64,000 bases of DNA, taken from Acidimicrobiia bacterium (lineage in GTDB: Bacteria > Actinomycetota > Acidimicrobiia > Acidimicrobiales > Aldehydirespiratoraceae). The stretch is from the NCBI GenBank assembly GCA_022819505.1, contig JAJEHD010000013.1:62001-126000 (forward strand), given 5' to 3'. The stretch's first letter is position 1, and each line of letters opens with the position of its first letter. The notes beneath the pieces are model-generated. The model saw only the letters and a list, made by a program, of their open reading frames with translations, was not told the DNA's origin and searched no databases. Of this stretch, positions 40,056 through 48,999 are shown piece after piece. Position numbers and translations under genes: made by a program.

Positions 40056-40814
40056 GTGATCACTGCCGAGCTGGATCTGGAGCGCGTCCCCTCGCACATC
40101 GCGTGCGTGATGGACGGCAACGGCCGCTGGGCCCAGTCCCGTGGCCTGCCCCGCACCGAAGGCCACCGGGCCGGCGAGGAAGCTCTGTTCGACGTGGTCG
40201 AGGGCGCCCTGGACATCGGTGTGGAATGGCTGACCGTGTACGCGTTCAGTACCGAGAACTGGCGGCGTCCGGCTGCAGAGGTTCGCTTCCTGCTCGAGTT
40301 CAACGAGGACATCCTGCTGCGCCGGCGCGACGAGCTCCACGAGCGGGGAGTGAGGATCCGGTTCGTCGGCCGGCGCGACCGGCGCGTACCCAAGCGGCTG
40401 CTCGGACTCATGGACGACGCCACCGAGCTGACCAGGCACAACAGCCGCATGACCTTCACCATCGCCTTCAACTACGGCGGCCGGGCCGAGATCGTGGACG
40501 CCGTCCGGGCCGTCGTGGACGCGGGGATATCAGCCGACCGGATCACCGAGCGCACCATCGCCCGCCGGCTGTACGACCCCGAGATGCCGGAGCCGGACCT
40601 GATGATCCGCACCTCCGGGGAGTTCCGCACGTCCAACTTCCTGCTGTGGGAACTGGCCTACAGCGAGCTGTACTTCACCGACACCGCGTGGCCCGACTTC
40701 CGCCGGGGCGACCTCTATGAGGCGATCAGGGCCTACCAGGAGCGCGAGCGGCGGTACGGCCAGGTGTCGGCCAACGGAGCCTTCAAGGCAAGCACGACCA
40801 ACGGCGACGGGTAA
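40056..40814 (+). CDS. uppS: Isoprenyl (polyprenyl) diphosphate synthase, cis type
   Basis: A 252-residue cis-prenyltransferase making the long-chain polyprenyl carrier for cell-wall synthesis. M-D-G-N-G-R-W-A holds the catalytic Asp, followed by G-H-R-A-G, T-V-Y-A-F-S-T-E-N-W and the C-terminal R-T-S-G-E-F-R-T-S-N-F. GTG 40056 is six bases after TAGGTT, a leaderless layout. Chain length (C50 or C55) cannot be read from sequence. The 96 bases between era and this gene hold only the promoter. Confidence 0.95.
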   Translation: MITAELDLERVPSHIACVMDGNGRWAQSRGLPRTEGHRAGEEALFDVVEGALDIGVEWLTVYAFSTENWRRPAAEVRFLLEFNEDILLRRRDELHERGVRIRFVGRRDRRVPKRLLGLMDDATELTRHNSRMTFTIAFNYGGRAEIVDAVRAVVDAGISADRITERTIARRLYDPEMPEPDLMIRTSGEFRTSNFLLWELAYSELYFTDTAWPDFRRGDLYEAIRAYQERERRYGQVSANGAFKASTTNGDG

Positions 40815-40819
40815 CTCCC

Positions 40820-41539
40820 GTGGGCCTCTACCGCGACGAGGCCGTGGTGCTGCGCACATGGAAGCTGGGCGAGGCCGACCGCATCGTGAGCCTGCACACC
40901 CTCGGCAACGGCAAGGTCCGGGGCGTGGCCAAGGGCGTGCGCCGGACCCGCTCGAAGTTCGGCGCCCGCCTGGAGCCGGCCTGCCATGTGGCCGTCCAGC
41001 TCTACCGGGGCCGGGGCGACCTCGACACCGTCACCCAGGCCGAGACCCTCGACCGGTTCGGGGGGCTCAGGTCTGATCCCGAGCGGTTCGCGCGGGCCTC
41101 GGCGATGCTGGAGGCAGTCGATCAGCTCGCGCCCGAGGCCGGCGGTGATCCCGCCCGCCACGTGATGCTGGTGCGGGCCCTCGCCACGCTGGACCGCTCC
41201 GACAGCCCGCTGGTGCTGGCGGGGTTCTTCCTGAAGCTGCTGGCCCTCGAGGGGGTGCAGCCCGAGCTCGACGGCTGTGTGGGCTGCGGAGCGGCCGGGC
41301 CGCTGGTGGCGATCGACGTCCACTCCGGCGGCGTGCTGTGCCGCGACTGCCGCCAGGGCCGGCCCATCAGTCCCGAGGCGCTCGACATGCTGCGAGCGAT
41401 GCTCGGAGGCCAGCTGGCCGCGGTGTTGCGCGAGCCGGTCGCCGAGGCCGCCGGCGAGGTGACCGCTCTGGCCACCGCCGCCATGGAGGCCCACCTGGAG
41501 CGGCGCCTCCGATCGGTGGCCGTGCTGGACGAGCGCTAG
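40820..41539 (+). CDS. recO: DNA repair protein RecO
   Basis: A 239-residue RecO with an N-terminal OB-fold (D-E-A-V-V-L-R-T-W-K-L-G-E-A-D-R-I) and a zinc-finger region C-V-G-C-G ... C-R-D-C (CxxC pair). It anneals ssDNA and loads RecA with RecR. GTG 40820 is five bases after the uppS stop, so the two are probably co-translated. Confidence 0.92.
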   Translation: MGLYRDEAVVLRTWKLGEADRIVSLHTLGNGKVRGVAKGVRRTRSKFGARLEPACHVAVQLYRGRGDLDTVTQAETLDRFGGLRSDPERFARASAMLEAVDQLAPEAGGDPARHVMLVRALATLDRSDSPLVLAGFFLKLLALEGVQPELDGCVGCGAAGPLVAIDVHSGGVLCRDCRQGRPISPEALDMLRAMLGGQLAAVLREPVAEAAGEVTALATAAMEAHLERRLRSVAVLDER

Positions 41540-41591
41540 GGGCCCGGAACTGGAGGCCGAGAGGCCGAGCGGAGCCGTAGCCTTGCCTGCC

Positions 41592-42914
41592 ATGGCCGAG
41601 CCGTCGCCCGACACCGACCTGTTCGACACGATCGTCAACCTCTGCGTGCGGCGCGGCTTCGTTTTCCGCTCCGCGGAGATCTACGGCGGTTTCCGCTCCG
41701 CCTACGACTACGGACCGCTCGGCGTGCTGCTGCTGCGCAACGTCAAGGAGCAGTGGTGGCGGTCGATGGTGCAGATGCGCCACGACGTGGTCGGCCTGGA
41801 CGCCTCGATCCTGTCGCCGCCGGCGGTGTGGGAGGCCTCCGGCCATCTCGACCACTTCACCGATCCGATGGTGGACTGCCGCTCCTGCGGCACCCGCCAC
41901 CGCGCCGACAAGCTGGAGGATCCCGAGACCTGCCCCGAGTGCGGCGAGCGGGGCACGTTCACCGAGCCGCGCCAGTTCAACCTGATGTTCTCCACCCATG
42001 CCGGGCCGGTGGCCGACTCTGCGGCGCAGGTCTATCTGAGGCCCGAGACCGCCCAGGGCATGTTCATCAACTTCGCCAACGTGCTGCGGGCCAGCCGCAA
42101 GCGCCCGCCCTTCGGGATCGCCCAGATCGGCAAGTCGTTCCGCAACGAGATCACGCCGGGCAACTTCGTGTTCCGCACCCGCGAGTTCGAGCAGATGGAG
42201 ATGGAGTACTTCGTCCCGCCCGGTGCCGCCGCCGACTGGTTCGAGCACTGGTGCCAGGCCCGGCTGGAGTGGTACCTAGACCTGGGGATCAAGTCCGGGT
42301 CGGTGCGGCTGCGGGCCCACGGAGCCGACGAGTTGAGCCACTACTCGTCGGCGACCTCGGATGTGGAGTTCCTGTTCCCGTGGGGCTGGGACGAGCTCGA
42401 GGGCATCGCCAACCGGGGCGACTACGACCTGCGCTGCCACGCGGAGCACTCCGGCGAACGACTCGAGTACTTCGACCCAGCCACCGGCGAGCACTACGTA
42501 CCGCACGTGATCGAGCCGGCCGCGGGCGCGACCCGGGCCGCCATGGCCTTCCTGATGTCGGCCTACGACACTGAGGTGGTCAACGACGCGGAGCGGGTCG
42601 TGCTGCGCCTCGACCACCGGTTGGCCCCCTACCAGGCGGCGGTACTTCCGCTGTCTCGCAAGGATGTGCTGGTGCCGGTGGCGCAGCGAGTGTTCGACCT
42701 GCTGAAGGGCCGCTGGAGCTGCGACTACGACGAGACCCAGGCCATCGGCCGCCGCTACCGCCGCCAGGACGAGATCGGCACCCCGCTGTGCGTGACCGTC
42801 GACTTCGACACCCTCGACGACGACGCGGTCACCGTGCGCGACCGAGACACCATGGCCCAGGACCGGGTGAGCATCGACCGCCTGCGCGGCTACCTCGACG
42901 ACCGGCTCCGTTAA
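41592..42914 (+). CDS. glyQS: Glycyl-tRNA synthetase, homodimeric type
   Basis: A 440-residue class II synthetase of the single-subunit (alpha2) type. Motifs include the N-terminal R-R-G-F-V-F-R-S-A-E-I-Y-G-G, the C-R-S-C/C-P-E-C zinc-like pair, R-P-E-T-A-Q-G-M-F-I-N-F, R-N-E-I-T-P-G-N-F-V-F-R-T-R-E-F-E-Q-M-E (motif 2), and the anticodon-binding C-terminal domain. ATG 41592 is eight bases after TAGCCT; the in-frame TTG at 41583 lies in that box. Confidence 0.96.
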   Translation: MAEPSPDTDLFDTIVNLCVRRGFVFRSAEIYGGFRSAYDYGPLGVLLLRNVKEQWWRSMVQMRHDVVGLDASILSPPAVWEASGHLDHFTDPMVDCRSCGTRHRADKLEDPETCPECGERGTFTEPRQFNLMFSTHAGPVADSAAQVYLRPETAQGMFINFANVLRASRKRPPFGIAQIGKSFRNEITPGNFVFRTREFEQMEMEYFVPPGAAADWFEHWCQARLEWYLDLGIKSGSVRLRAHGADELSHYSSATSDVEFLFPWGWDELEGIANRGDYDLRCHAEHSGERLEYFDPATGEHYVPHVIEPAAGATRAAMAFLMSAYDTEVVNDAERVVLRLDHRLAPYQAAVLPLSRKDVLVPVAQRVFDLLKGRWSCDYDETQAIGRRYRRQDEIGTPLCVTVDFDTLDDDAVTVRDRDTMAQDRVSIDRLRGYLDDRLR

Positions 42915-42940
42915 GCGAACCGCTGGTATGTTCGGCCGCG

Positions 42941-44761
42941 ATGGGGATCGTCGCCGACGACATAGCCAAGGTCCGGGCCGCCACCGACATCGTCGCCGTC
43001 ATCAGCGAGCACACCGAGATCAAGCGGTCGGGACGGCAGTGGATGGCCCGCTGCCCGCTCCACGGAGAGCGCACCCCTTCGCTGTCGGTGTCGCCCGACA
43101 AGGGCGTCTACTACTGCTTCGGCTGCCAGCGCAGCGGCGACGTGATCACCTTCGTGCAGGAGATCGAGGGCCTCGACTTCGCGGGCGCGGTCGAGATGCT
43201 GGCAGCCCGGGCCGGGATCCTGCTCCACTACACCAGCCGCGACGAGAGCGCGGCTCGCGGGCGGCGCAAGCGGCTGCTGGAGGCGGTGGAGAAGGCAAGG
43301 GACTTCTACCACCAGCGCCTACTTGACGGCCGCGACGCCGGCCCGGCCCGGCACTACCTGAGGTCGCGCGGCTACGACGGCAACCTGGTGCGGCGCTGGA
43401 AGCTGGGGTGGGCTCCCGACGGGTGGGATGTGCTGGCACGCCACTTGAAGCTCACCGATGACGACCTGCGCGACTCGGGCCTCGGGTTCGTGAACCGGGG
43501 CGGGCGCCAGCAGGACTTCTTCCGGGGCCGTGTGCTGTTCCCCATCGACGATGAACGGGGCGAGGTGGTCGGCTTCGGCGGCCGGGTGATGCCGGGCGCC
43601 GACGGCCCCAAGTACCTGAACACGTCGACCGACGCCAAGACCTACGACAAGAGCAGAATCCTGTACGGGCTGCACGAGCACCGCCGGCAGATCGTCAAGG
43701 AGGGCCAGGCGGTGGTTTGCGAGGGCTACACCGACGTGATCGGCTGCGCCGAGGCCGGGATCGAGCTGGCCGTGGCTACCTGCGGCACGGCCCTCACCGA
43801 GGATCATGTGCGGCTGCTCAAGCGGTTCTCGGCCGGAAGGCTGGTGCTGGCCTTCGACGCCGACGCGGCCGGCGCGGCCGCCGCGGCCCGGGTCTACGCC
43901 TGGGAGCGCCAGTTCGAGCTCGAGGTGCTGGTCGCCGACCTGCCCGCCGGCCAGGACCCCGGCGACTTGGGCCGTTCAGACCCCGACGAACTGCGACGGG
44001 CCGTGCAGGACGCGGTGCCTCTTCTGAAGTTCCGCGTCGACCGGGCACTGGCCGGCGCCGACCTGTCGACCATCGAGAGCCGCGCCCGATCGGCTGAGAG
44101 GGCGGTTTCCGTCGTCAACGAGCATCCCGACCCGATGGTGCGCGACCCGAGCGTGGTGGCCATCGCCGAGCGGTGCCACGTCGATCCCGACCATCTGCGC
44201 CGTTTCGCATCGGGCGGGCCCAGCATGGCTCCGGCGCGCGGCGACGGCCAGGAGGATGCCGGCGCCGAACCCCGCCTCACACCCGAGGACGAGGCGCTGC
44301 AGTTGGCCATCCATCGCCCCGAGGAGGTGGCCGGACACCTGCACGAGACTCTGTTCGGTGATCCGGTGCGCCGCGAAGCGTTCGAGGCCCTCTCAGAACA
44401 GGGCACGGTAGCCGCCGCCTCGGACTCCGTGTCGCCGCAGGCGGCCCAGCTCCTGCACCGGCTGGCCGTGGACGCTGGCAGCGCGGCCATCGACGAGGTG
44501 CTCGCCCGGATCGCCCGACTCACCGCCCGCCGGGCTATGAACGACCTACGCCGCACCGCCGCCTCGGCCGAGGATCCCGCCCTGCGCCAGCAGTGCAGCG
44601 TCAGCCTCGCCTGGCTCAAGTCCCAGACGGAGCGGCTCGAGGAGCGCGATACCCGCACCGGGGCGCTGGCCGGCCTGCTTCCCTGGCTCATCGAGCACGG
44701 CCGCCAATCTGAGGGGTCAGCACCGGGAACGCTGGTAGCCTCGCGGGCCGATCCGGGGTAG
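42941..44761 (+). CDS. dnaG: DNA primase
   Basis: A 606-residue primase. The CHC2 zinc finger is C-P-L-H ... C-F-G-C, the RNA polymerase core has the basic region and E-G-Y-T-D-V-I (Toprim Glu), and A-F-D-A-D-A-A-G carries the Asp pair. The helicase-binding C-terminal domain follows. ATG 42941 is eight bases after TATGTT. The last three codons and stop lie inside the tRNA-Asn gene, whose first ten bases are thus also coding sequence. Confidence 0.95.
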   Translation: MGIVADDIAKVRAATDIVAVISEHTEIKRSGRQWMARCPLHGERTPSLSVSPDKGVYYCFGCQRSGDVITFVQEIEGLDFAGAVEMLAARAGILLHYTSRDESAARGRRKRLLEAVEKARDFYHQRLLDGRDAGPARHYLRSRGYDGNLVRRWKLGWAPDGWDVLARHLKLTDDDLRDSGLGFVNRGGRQQDFFRGRVLFPIDDERGEVVGFGGRVMPGADGPKYLNTSTDAKTYDKSRILYGLHEHRRQIVKEGQAVVCEGYTDVIGCAEAGIELAVATCGTALTEDHVRLLKRFSAGRLVLAFDADAAGAAAAARVYAWERQFELEVLVADLPAGQDPGDLGRSDPDELRRAVQDAVPLLKFRVDRALAGADLSTIESRARSAERAVSVVNEHPDPMVRDPSVVAIAERCHVDPDHLRRFASGGPSMAPARGDGQEDAGAEPRLTPEDEALQLAIHRPEEVAGHLHETLFGDPVRREAFEALSEQGTVAAASDSVSPQAAQLLHRLAVDAGSAAIDEVLARIARLTARRAMNDLRRTAASAEDPALRQQCSVSLAWLKSQTERLEERDTRTGALAGLLPWLIEHGRQSEGSAPGTLVASRADPG

Positions 44762-44827
44762 CTCAACCGGCAGAGCAAGCGGCTGTTAACCGCTAGGTTG
44801 TGGGTTCGAGTCCCACCCCCGGAGCCA
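44752..44827 (+). tRNA. tRNA-Asn (GTT), overlapping the dnaG 3' end
   Basis: Cloverleaf with acceptor TCCGGGG/CCCCGGA, D-arm AGCTC, anticodon loop CTGTTAA (anticodon GTT), T-loop TTCGAGT, discriminator G and encoded CCA (44825-44827). The dnaG TAG at 44759-44761 forms tRNA positions 8-10. Confidence 0.97.
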
Positions 44828-44894
44828 ACCCCGTAACACGGGTACCGGGACTTGACACCAGATTCGAGATTCCAGATTCGAGGATGTTCGAGTC

Positions 44895-44911
44895 TCTCGC
44901 TCAGAGCGAGA
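44895..44911 (+). terminator. Hairpin downstream of tRNA-Asn
   Basis: TCTCGC and GCGAGA pair around a five-base loop. Just before it, the 11-base word CCAGATTCGAG occurs twice (about 44862-44886). The rest of 44828-44994 shows no gene. Confidence 0.4.
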
Positions 44912-45000
44912 CGGGTGGGCGGTGGGTGCCATCCCCATCACCTGCCCATGCCTTCGCCGCCCTTGGCCTGACCCTGATACGTCAATTCCGTTTCATCCGC

Positions 45001-45018
45001 TGTACGGTAAACCGTACA
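45001..45018. promoter_or_regulatory. Perfect palindromic operator of the higBA-like operon
   Basis: TGTACGGTAAACCGTACA is a perfect inverted repeat of two 8-base arms around AA, eight bases before the toxin start. TACAAT (45015-45020) overlaps its right arm and lies six bases before ATG 45027, a good -10 for leaderless transcription. Binding by the antitoxin would cover the promoter. Confidence 0.75.
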
Positions 45019-45026
45019 ATGTGGCC

Positions 45027-45326
45027 ATGTACACGATCCTGCGAAGCTCGACCTTCGACCGGTGGCTGGGCAGACTCCGAGACCGCCAGGCCGTGGACCG
45101 CATCGTCGCCAGGCTGCTGGCAGCAGAAGATGGGCACCTAGGAGACGTACGGCCTGTCGGGGGTGGCGTGTCCGAGATGCGAATCCAGTACGGACCGGGA
45201 TACCGCATCTACTTCATCACGCAAGGCGCGGAGTTGATCGTGCTGCTGTGCGGCGGCGACAAGGACAGCCAGCAGCGAGACATCGAGCGGGCCAGGAGAA
45301 TGGCTTCGGAATGGAGGAACCAATGA
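45027..45326 (+). CDS. higB: RelE/HigB-superfamily toxin
   Basis: A 99-residue toxin of the HigB/Gp49-like addiction-killer group: S-T-F-D-R-W-L-G-R-L-R-D, G-D-V-R-P-V-G-G-G-V-S-E-M-R-I, G-P-G-Y-R-I-Y-F, and the C-terminal G-G-D-K-D-S-Q-Q-R-D-I-E-R-A. These are ribosome-dependent mRNA interferases in characterised members. Toxin-first order is the HigBA arrangement. ATG 45027 is fixed by the promoter; the stop overlaps the antitoxin start (ATGA). Confidence 0.9.
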   Translation: MYTILRSSTFDRWLGRLRDRQAVDRIVARLLAAEDGHLGDVRPVGGGVSEMRIQYGPGYRIYFITQGAELIVLLCGGDKDSQQRDIERARRMASEWRNQ

Positions 45327-45667
45327 CTGAGCAGTATCGAGAGTTCGACGCGGCGGACTACATCAGATCCGAAGAGGATGTCCGGGGGCTTCTCAGGGCT
45401 GCTGTGGACGAGGACCCTGGGGACGGGGCCGTGATTCGTGCCGCGCTGAAGCACGTCGCACGGACTCACAACATGAGCGCCCTCGCCCGCGACACCGGCC
45501 TAAACCGAGGCAACCTCTACGAGGCGCTGTCAGAAGGCGGCAACCCCACCCTCGCAACGCTGCTGAAGATCACCAGAGCCTTGGGATTGAGACTGTCCCT
45601 GGAGCCCGTCAAGGACCGTGCCCTGGACACACAACCAGCCAGCACCGCGACCCCTCAACAGGGATAG
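45323..45667 (+). CDS. higA: HigA-type helix-turn-helix antitoxin
   Basis: A 114-residue antitoxin. The central helix-turn-helix reads A-R-T-H-N-M-S-A-L-A-R-D-T-G-L, N-R-G-N-L-Y-E-A-L-S-E-G-G-N-P-T-L-A-T-L, typical of the addiction-module antidote family. The N-terminal 45 residues probably contact the toxin. ATG 45323 overlaps the toxin stop by four bases. It is expected to bind the palindrome at 45001-45018. Confidence 0.9.
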   Translation: MTEQYREFDAADYIRSEEDVRGLLRAAVDEDPGDGAVIRAALKHVARTHNMSALARDTGLNRGNLYEALSEGGNPTLATLLKITRALGLRLSLEPVKDRALDTQPASTATPQQG

Positions 45668-45751
45668 ACCCCGACATACACCGGTCCTTGGCGTCCCGCC
45701 CTAGACAGACAAGGCCCAACCGAGTCGCGGATGAACCGGTCCGGGCCAGCT

Positions 45752-45766
45752 GGCGCTGGGAGCGCC
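45752..45766 (+). terminator. Short hairpin after higA
   Basis: GGCGCT and AGCGCC pair around a three-base loop, 85 bases past the higA stop. A weak candidate terminator. TAGGGT at 45862-45867, six bases before tRNA-Met, may be that tRNA's -10. The rest of 45668-45873 is empty. Confidence 0.35.
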
Positions 45767-45873
45767 GTCCGTCGATCTCGTCCCAGCGGGCGAGTCTGGC
45801 TTCGCCCGGCCCGCAGCGGTGTGAGACCCCGATCGCCAATGGCTCACCACCGGCCCGACGGTAGGGTCGGTGC

Positions 45874-45946
<73 letters not shown>

Positions 45947-45981
45947 CACTCGGGGGAACCCGCTCAGCGGCTTGAGCTCTT

Positions 45982-47565
45982 CTAGGGGAGTTCGAGGCGC
46001 ACGGCGAGGTCAAGCGCGTCGGTGGCATCGACGAGCGCATTGGTGGCGTGCAACTGGCCCTCGGTGGCGGCGCGCTCCGACCACGGCATTGCGGCCGTCC
46101 ACCGCCACGCGTACGCGAGGACGCGTGCCAGCGCCCGCACGTCGCCTCCATGCGTGGAGGCACGGCGCAAGCTTGAGATGTACTCGTTGCGGTACACGCT
46201 GGGAATCACGATGCGGGCCTGACCGACCGCGGACAGCTCGGCGTTCATCATGATCCGTGCTACCCGGCCGTTGCCGTCAGCGAAGGGATGCACTTCGGTC
46301 ACGACAAACAGCATGTACAGCGCCCGCCAGAATCCGGGCCGCACCCGCGGCAGCAGCCCGAGGCCCTTGCGCAGAGTCCCCTCCACCAGCGCTGGCTCGA
46401 CGAACATGTAGCCGCCGACCGAGTTCGCCTCGGTCTTCCATTGTCCGGGATTCATGTCCGGCCTGCCGGCCTGGATCGCCTGATGGCGCTCTCTCAGATC
46501 TCGGATGATCTCCTCTGGATCCTCCGAAGTCGTTCTACGTCCAACCGGGTCGGCAACGCATCGATAGGTGCCCAGAATGTCGTGCCCGTCGGCCGGCCGG
46601 GACGCCGGAGGCTCGTTCGACTCGATGATGCGGCGAGCCTCGTCGAGGGTGAACACCGTTCCTTCGATGTAGTTGGAGAAGTAGGACTCGTACAGAGGCA
46701 GTTCGTCCGGGACGCGACTCGGGACGGTCCGGTGACCCGGCACTTGCGACAGGAAGGCCTCATAGAAAGCGACCTCCTCGATCTCCGTGGATGCCGGCAG
46801 CCCGTCGGGAATGTCCCAGTCCGCCGTGTCGGAGAGCTGCGAGGCCACCCGCTCGAACATCTCCACCCGGTGCTCGTCCCAGGCGCGTCCCTCCCGCAGC
46901 GCGCGCATGAACGGTCCTGCGTGGGCGCGCGGCGGGGCGGCGCCTGAGAGGTGGTCGAAGAGTCGCTCGACAGCCGGTACTCGACGAGTTGCACCGGTGG
47001 CTTCGGCGAGAGTGAGCGCGTTGATCCTCAGGCGCTCGATGCGGCGGCTGTCCCAGGCAATGGCCTTGCGCGCCAGCCAGTCCTCGAGCTCGGACAGCGT
47101 GAGGGTCCGAGCTGCCCGGCCGCCGCGCCGGCGGGACTCGACGAGATTGTCGAGCAGGGTCCGCTCCGGGCTCGACATGCGCAGCCCGTCAGGCCAGTGC
47201 GGGTCGGCGACGGGAGCGTCGTAAGGCGTGCCGGGCCGGATGCGGATCTCGAGACCGGGCAGGCGGACGGATGTGCGAGAGGTGTCGGACACCACGAAGA
47301 GCCGGCCGCCGGTCACCCGCCCGTCCTCTGCCGCCGAGCGATCGGCTACCAGAGCGCCCGGCAGCAGCCTTCCCAGGATGGTCCAGCGATTCTGTAGGAC
47401 AATCTCCTCGGCCCTACTCTCGAGGTCGGCCGAGTAGAGCCGTGGGGCTATCCGTCGGATCTTGCCGTCCCGGACGGCCTTGCTGAGAGTGGCCCGCGAC
47501 GCGACATCGTCAAAGAAGACGGTTCGCGTGCCCGTGGGCCAATCGATCGCCGGTCGGGGTGCCAC
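45982..47565 (-). CDS. Fic-domain AMPylase-type protein with AbiEi-like N-terminal domain
   Basis: A 527-residue protein. Residues about 1-130 resemble the AbiEi antitoxin/regulator N-terminal winged helix and follow-on domain (A-T-L-S-K-A-V-R-D-G-K-I-R-R-I-A-P-R-L-Y). Residues about 200-500 are a Fic domain with the complete active site H-P-F-A-D-G-N-G-R-V-A-R (426-437). The inhibitory-helix motif S-N-Y-I-E-G (297-302) fits (S/T)xxxE(G/N), so it is a self-inhibited class with the helix N-terminal to the Fic core. Fic proteins transfer AMP or other nucleotides to target proteins. It lies just past HigBA and a tRNA, an accessory-looking place. Targets unknown. Confidence 0.88.
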   Translation of the reverse strand: MAPRPAIDWPTGTRTVFFDDVASRATLSKAVRDGKIRRIAPRLYSADLESRAEEIVLQNRWTILGRLLPGALVADRSAAEDGRVTGGRLFVVSDTSRTSVRLPGLEIRIRPGTPYDAPVADPHWPDGLRMSSPERTLLDNLVESRRRGGRAARTLTLSELEDWLARKAIAWDSRRIERLRINALTLAEATGATRRVPAVERLFDHLSGAAPPRAHAGPFMRALREGRAWDEHRVEMFERVASQLSDTADWDIPDGLPASTEIEEVAFYEAFLSQVPGHRTVPSRVPDELPLYESYFSNYIEGTVFTLDEARRIIESNEPPASRPADGHDILGTYRCVADPVGRRTTSEDPEEIIRDLRERHQAIQAGRPDMNPGQWKTEANSVGGYMFVEPALVEGTLRKGLGLLPRVRPGFWRALYMLFVVTEVHPFADGNGRVARIMMNAELSAVGQARIVIPSVYRNEYISSLRRASTHGGDVRALARVLAYAWRWTAAMPWSERAATEGQLHATNALVDATDALDLAVRLELP

Positions 47566-47847
47566 AACTAGACACTACCGGGGTATAGCGATCGAAACTA
47601 GGCTTTTTCTGGAGATAACTGTGCGAAGAGCCACGAGTTCGCCCGTATAGCGCTCAATTTGATACATTATTGCCTTGTATAGGGACACCTTCCATTTCTT
47701 GAACCACCAGGCTCCCTATGTCCTGAACCAGAACACCACCCAGCCCACACTCGGGGTGATCCACGGCTGGACGGGCGCCATTAGTTCGCAATCCGGTTTC
47801 GGTAGGCATACCGTCAGCGGCGGCGAAGGCAAGGACCGGGAGCTGGG
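47566..47847. other. Intergenic region upstream of the Fic gene and acyl-CoA dehydrogenase pair
   Basis: A 282-base spacer between divergent genes, clearly more AT-rich than its surroundings, particularly 47580-47710. It presumably holds promoters for both sides. GGGAGCTGGG just before GTG 47848 may be that gene's ribosome binding site. I see no gene, RNA or strong palindrome. Confidence 0.5.
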
Positions 47848-48999
47848 GTGGATCTGAACTGGAGCGCGGACCAGGAGGCGCTGCGGCTCGAGCTGCGGGG
47901 GTGGTTGGAGCACAACCTGGCTGACTGGCGGGTCGAGATCGGCACGGAGCTCTCGGGGGACACCCGCGAGGGGTTCGCCCAGCAGTTGCTGTGGGAGCAG
48001 CGCCTGTATGAGGCGGGCTGGTCGGCGGTGTCGTGGCCCAGCGCCTACGGCGGCCGCGACGGCACGCTGTGGGACTGGCTGATCTTCGAGGAGGAGTACT
48101 GGCGGGCCGGTGCACCCCAGCGGGTCACCCAGAACGGGATCCAGATCCTGGCCCCGTCAGTCTTCGAGCACGGCACGCAGGAGCAGAAGGACCATCTCCT
48201 GACCCGTATCGCCGCCGCGGAGGACCTGTGGTGCCAGGGCTGGTCCGAGCCCAACGCGGGCAGCGACCTTGCCGGGGTGTCCAGCCGGGCCAGGCGGATC
48301 GACGGCGGCTGGGTGCTCGACGGCCAGAAGACCTGGACCACCCGCGGCGCGTTCTGCACCCACCTGTTCGGACTGTTTCGCTCCGACCCCGACTCTGAGC
48401 GCCACCGGGGGCTGACATACCTGCTGGTGCCGCTGGACCTGGACGGCATCACGGTGCGGGGCTTCGGCCGCCTCGACGGCGACGAGGGCTTCGCCGAGGT
48501 GTTCTTCACCGAGGCGTTCCTGCCCGACGGGGCCGTCGGCACCAGCGTGGTACTCGGGGAGGTCGACCAGGGCTGGCGGGTGGCGGTCTCGGCGGCCAGC
48601 ACCGAGCGTGGGCTGCTGCGCTCGCCCGGCCGGTACCAGGCCACGGTGGCGAGCCTGCTGGAACTGTGCTCGCAGCGCGGAGCAGACGAGTCCATGCGGA
48701 GGCGCGTCGCGGCAGCCTGGATGCGGGTCGACGGCTACCGCCTCCAGACACTGCAGACGGTCACCGCGCTCATGGACGGCCGCGACCTCGGATCCGAGGC
48801 CAGCCTGGCCAAGATCTGGTGGTCCGAGCTCGACATCGAGCTGCACGAGATCGCTCTCGACCTGCTGGACCCCGACGCCGAACTGGAGGGACCCTGGAGC
48901 AAGGGCCACCAGTTCTCCCTCGCCGGTCCCATCTACGCGGGGACCAATGAGGTGCAGCGCAACATCGTGGCTGAACGCGTCCTCGGGCTGCCGCGATGA
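47848..48999 (+). CDS. Acyl-CoA dehydrogenase, large-type subunit
   Basis: A 383-residue acyl-CoA dehydrogenase with W-C-Q-G-W-S-E-P-N-A-G-S-D-L-A, L-D-G-Q-K-T-W-T-T-R and the C-terminal I-Y-A-G-T-N-E-V-Q-R-N-I-V-A-E-R. The block T-E-R-G-L-L-R-S-P-G-R lies where the active-site region is expected. It overlaps the next gene (ATGA), which encodes a shorter, divergent dehydrogenase. Such pairs form alpha2beta2 enzymes in actinobacterial steroid side-chain degradation. GTG start. Confidence 0.9.
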   Translation: MDLNWSADQEALRLELRGWLEHNLADWRVEIGTELSGDTREGFAQQLLWEQRLYEAGWSAVSWPSAYGGRDGTLWDWLIFEEEYWRAGAPQRVTQNGIQILAPSVFEHGTQEQKDHLLTRIAAAEDLWCQGWSEPNAGSDLAGVSSRARRIDGGWVLDGQKTWTTRGAFCTHLFGLFRSDPDSERHRGLTYLLVPLDLDGITVRGFGRLDGDEGFAEVFFTEAFLPDGAVGTSVVLGEVDQGWRVAVSAASTERGLLRSPGRYQATVASLLELCSQRGADESMRRRVAAAWMRVDGYRLQTLQTVTALMDGRDLGSEASLAKIWWSELDIELHEIALDLLDPDAELEGPWSKGHQFSLAGPIYAGTNEVQRNIVAERVLGLPR

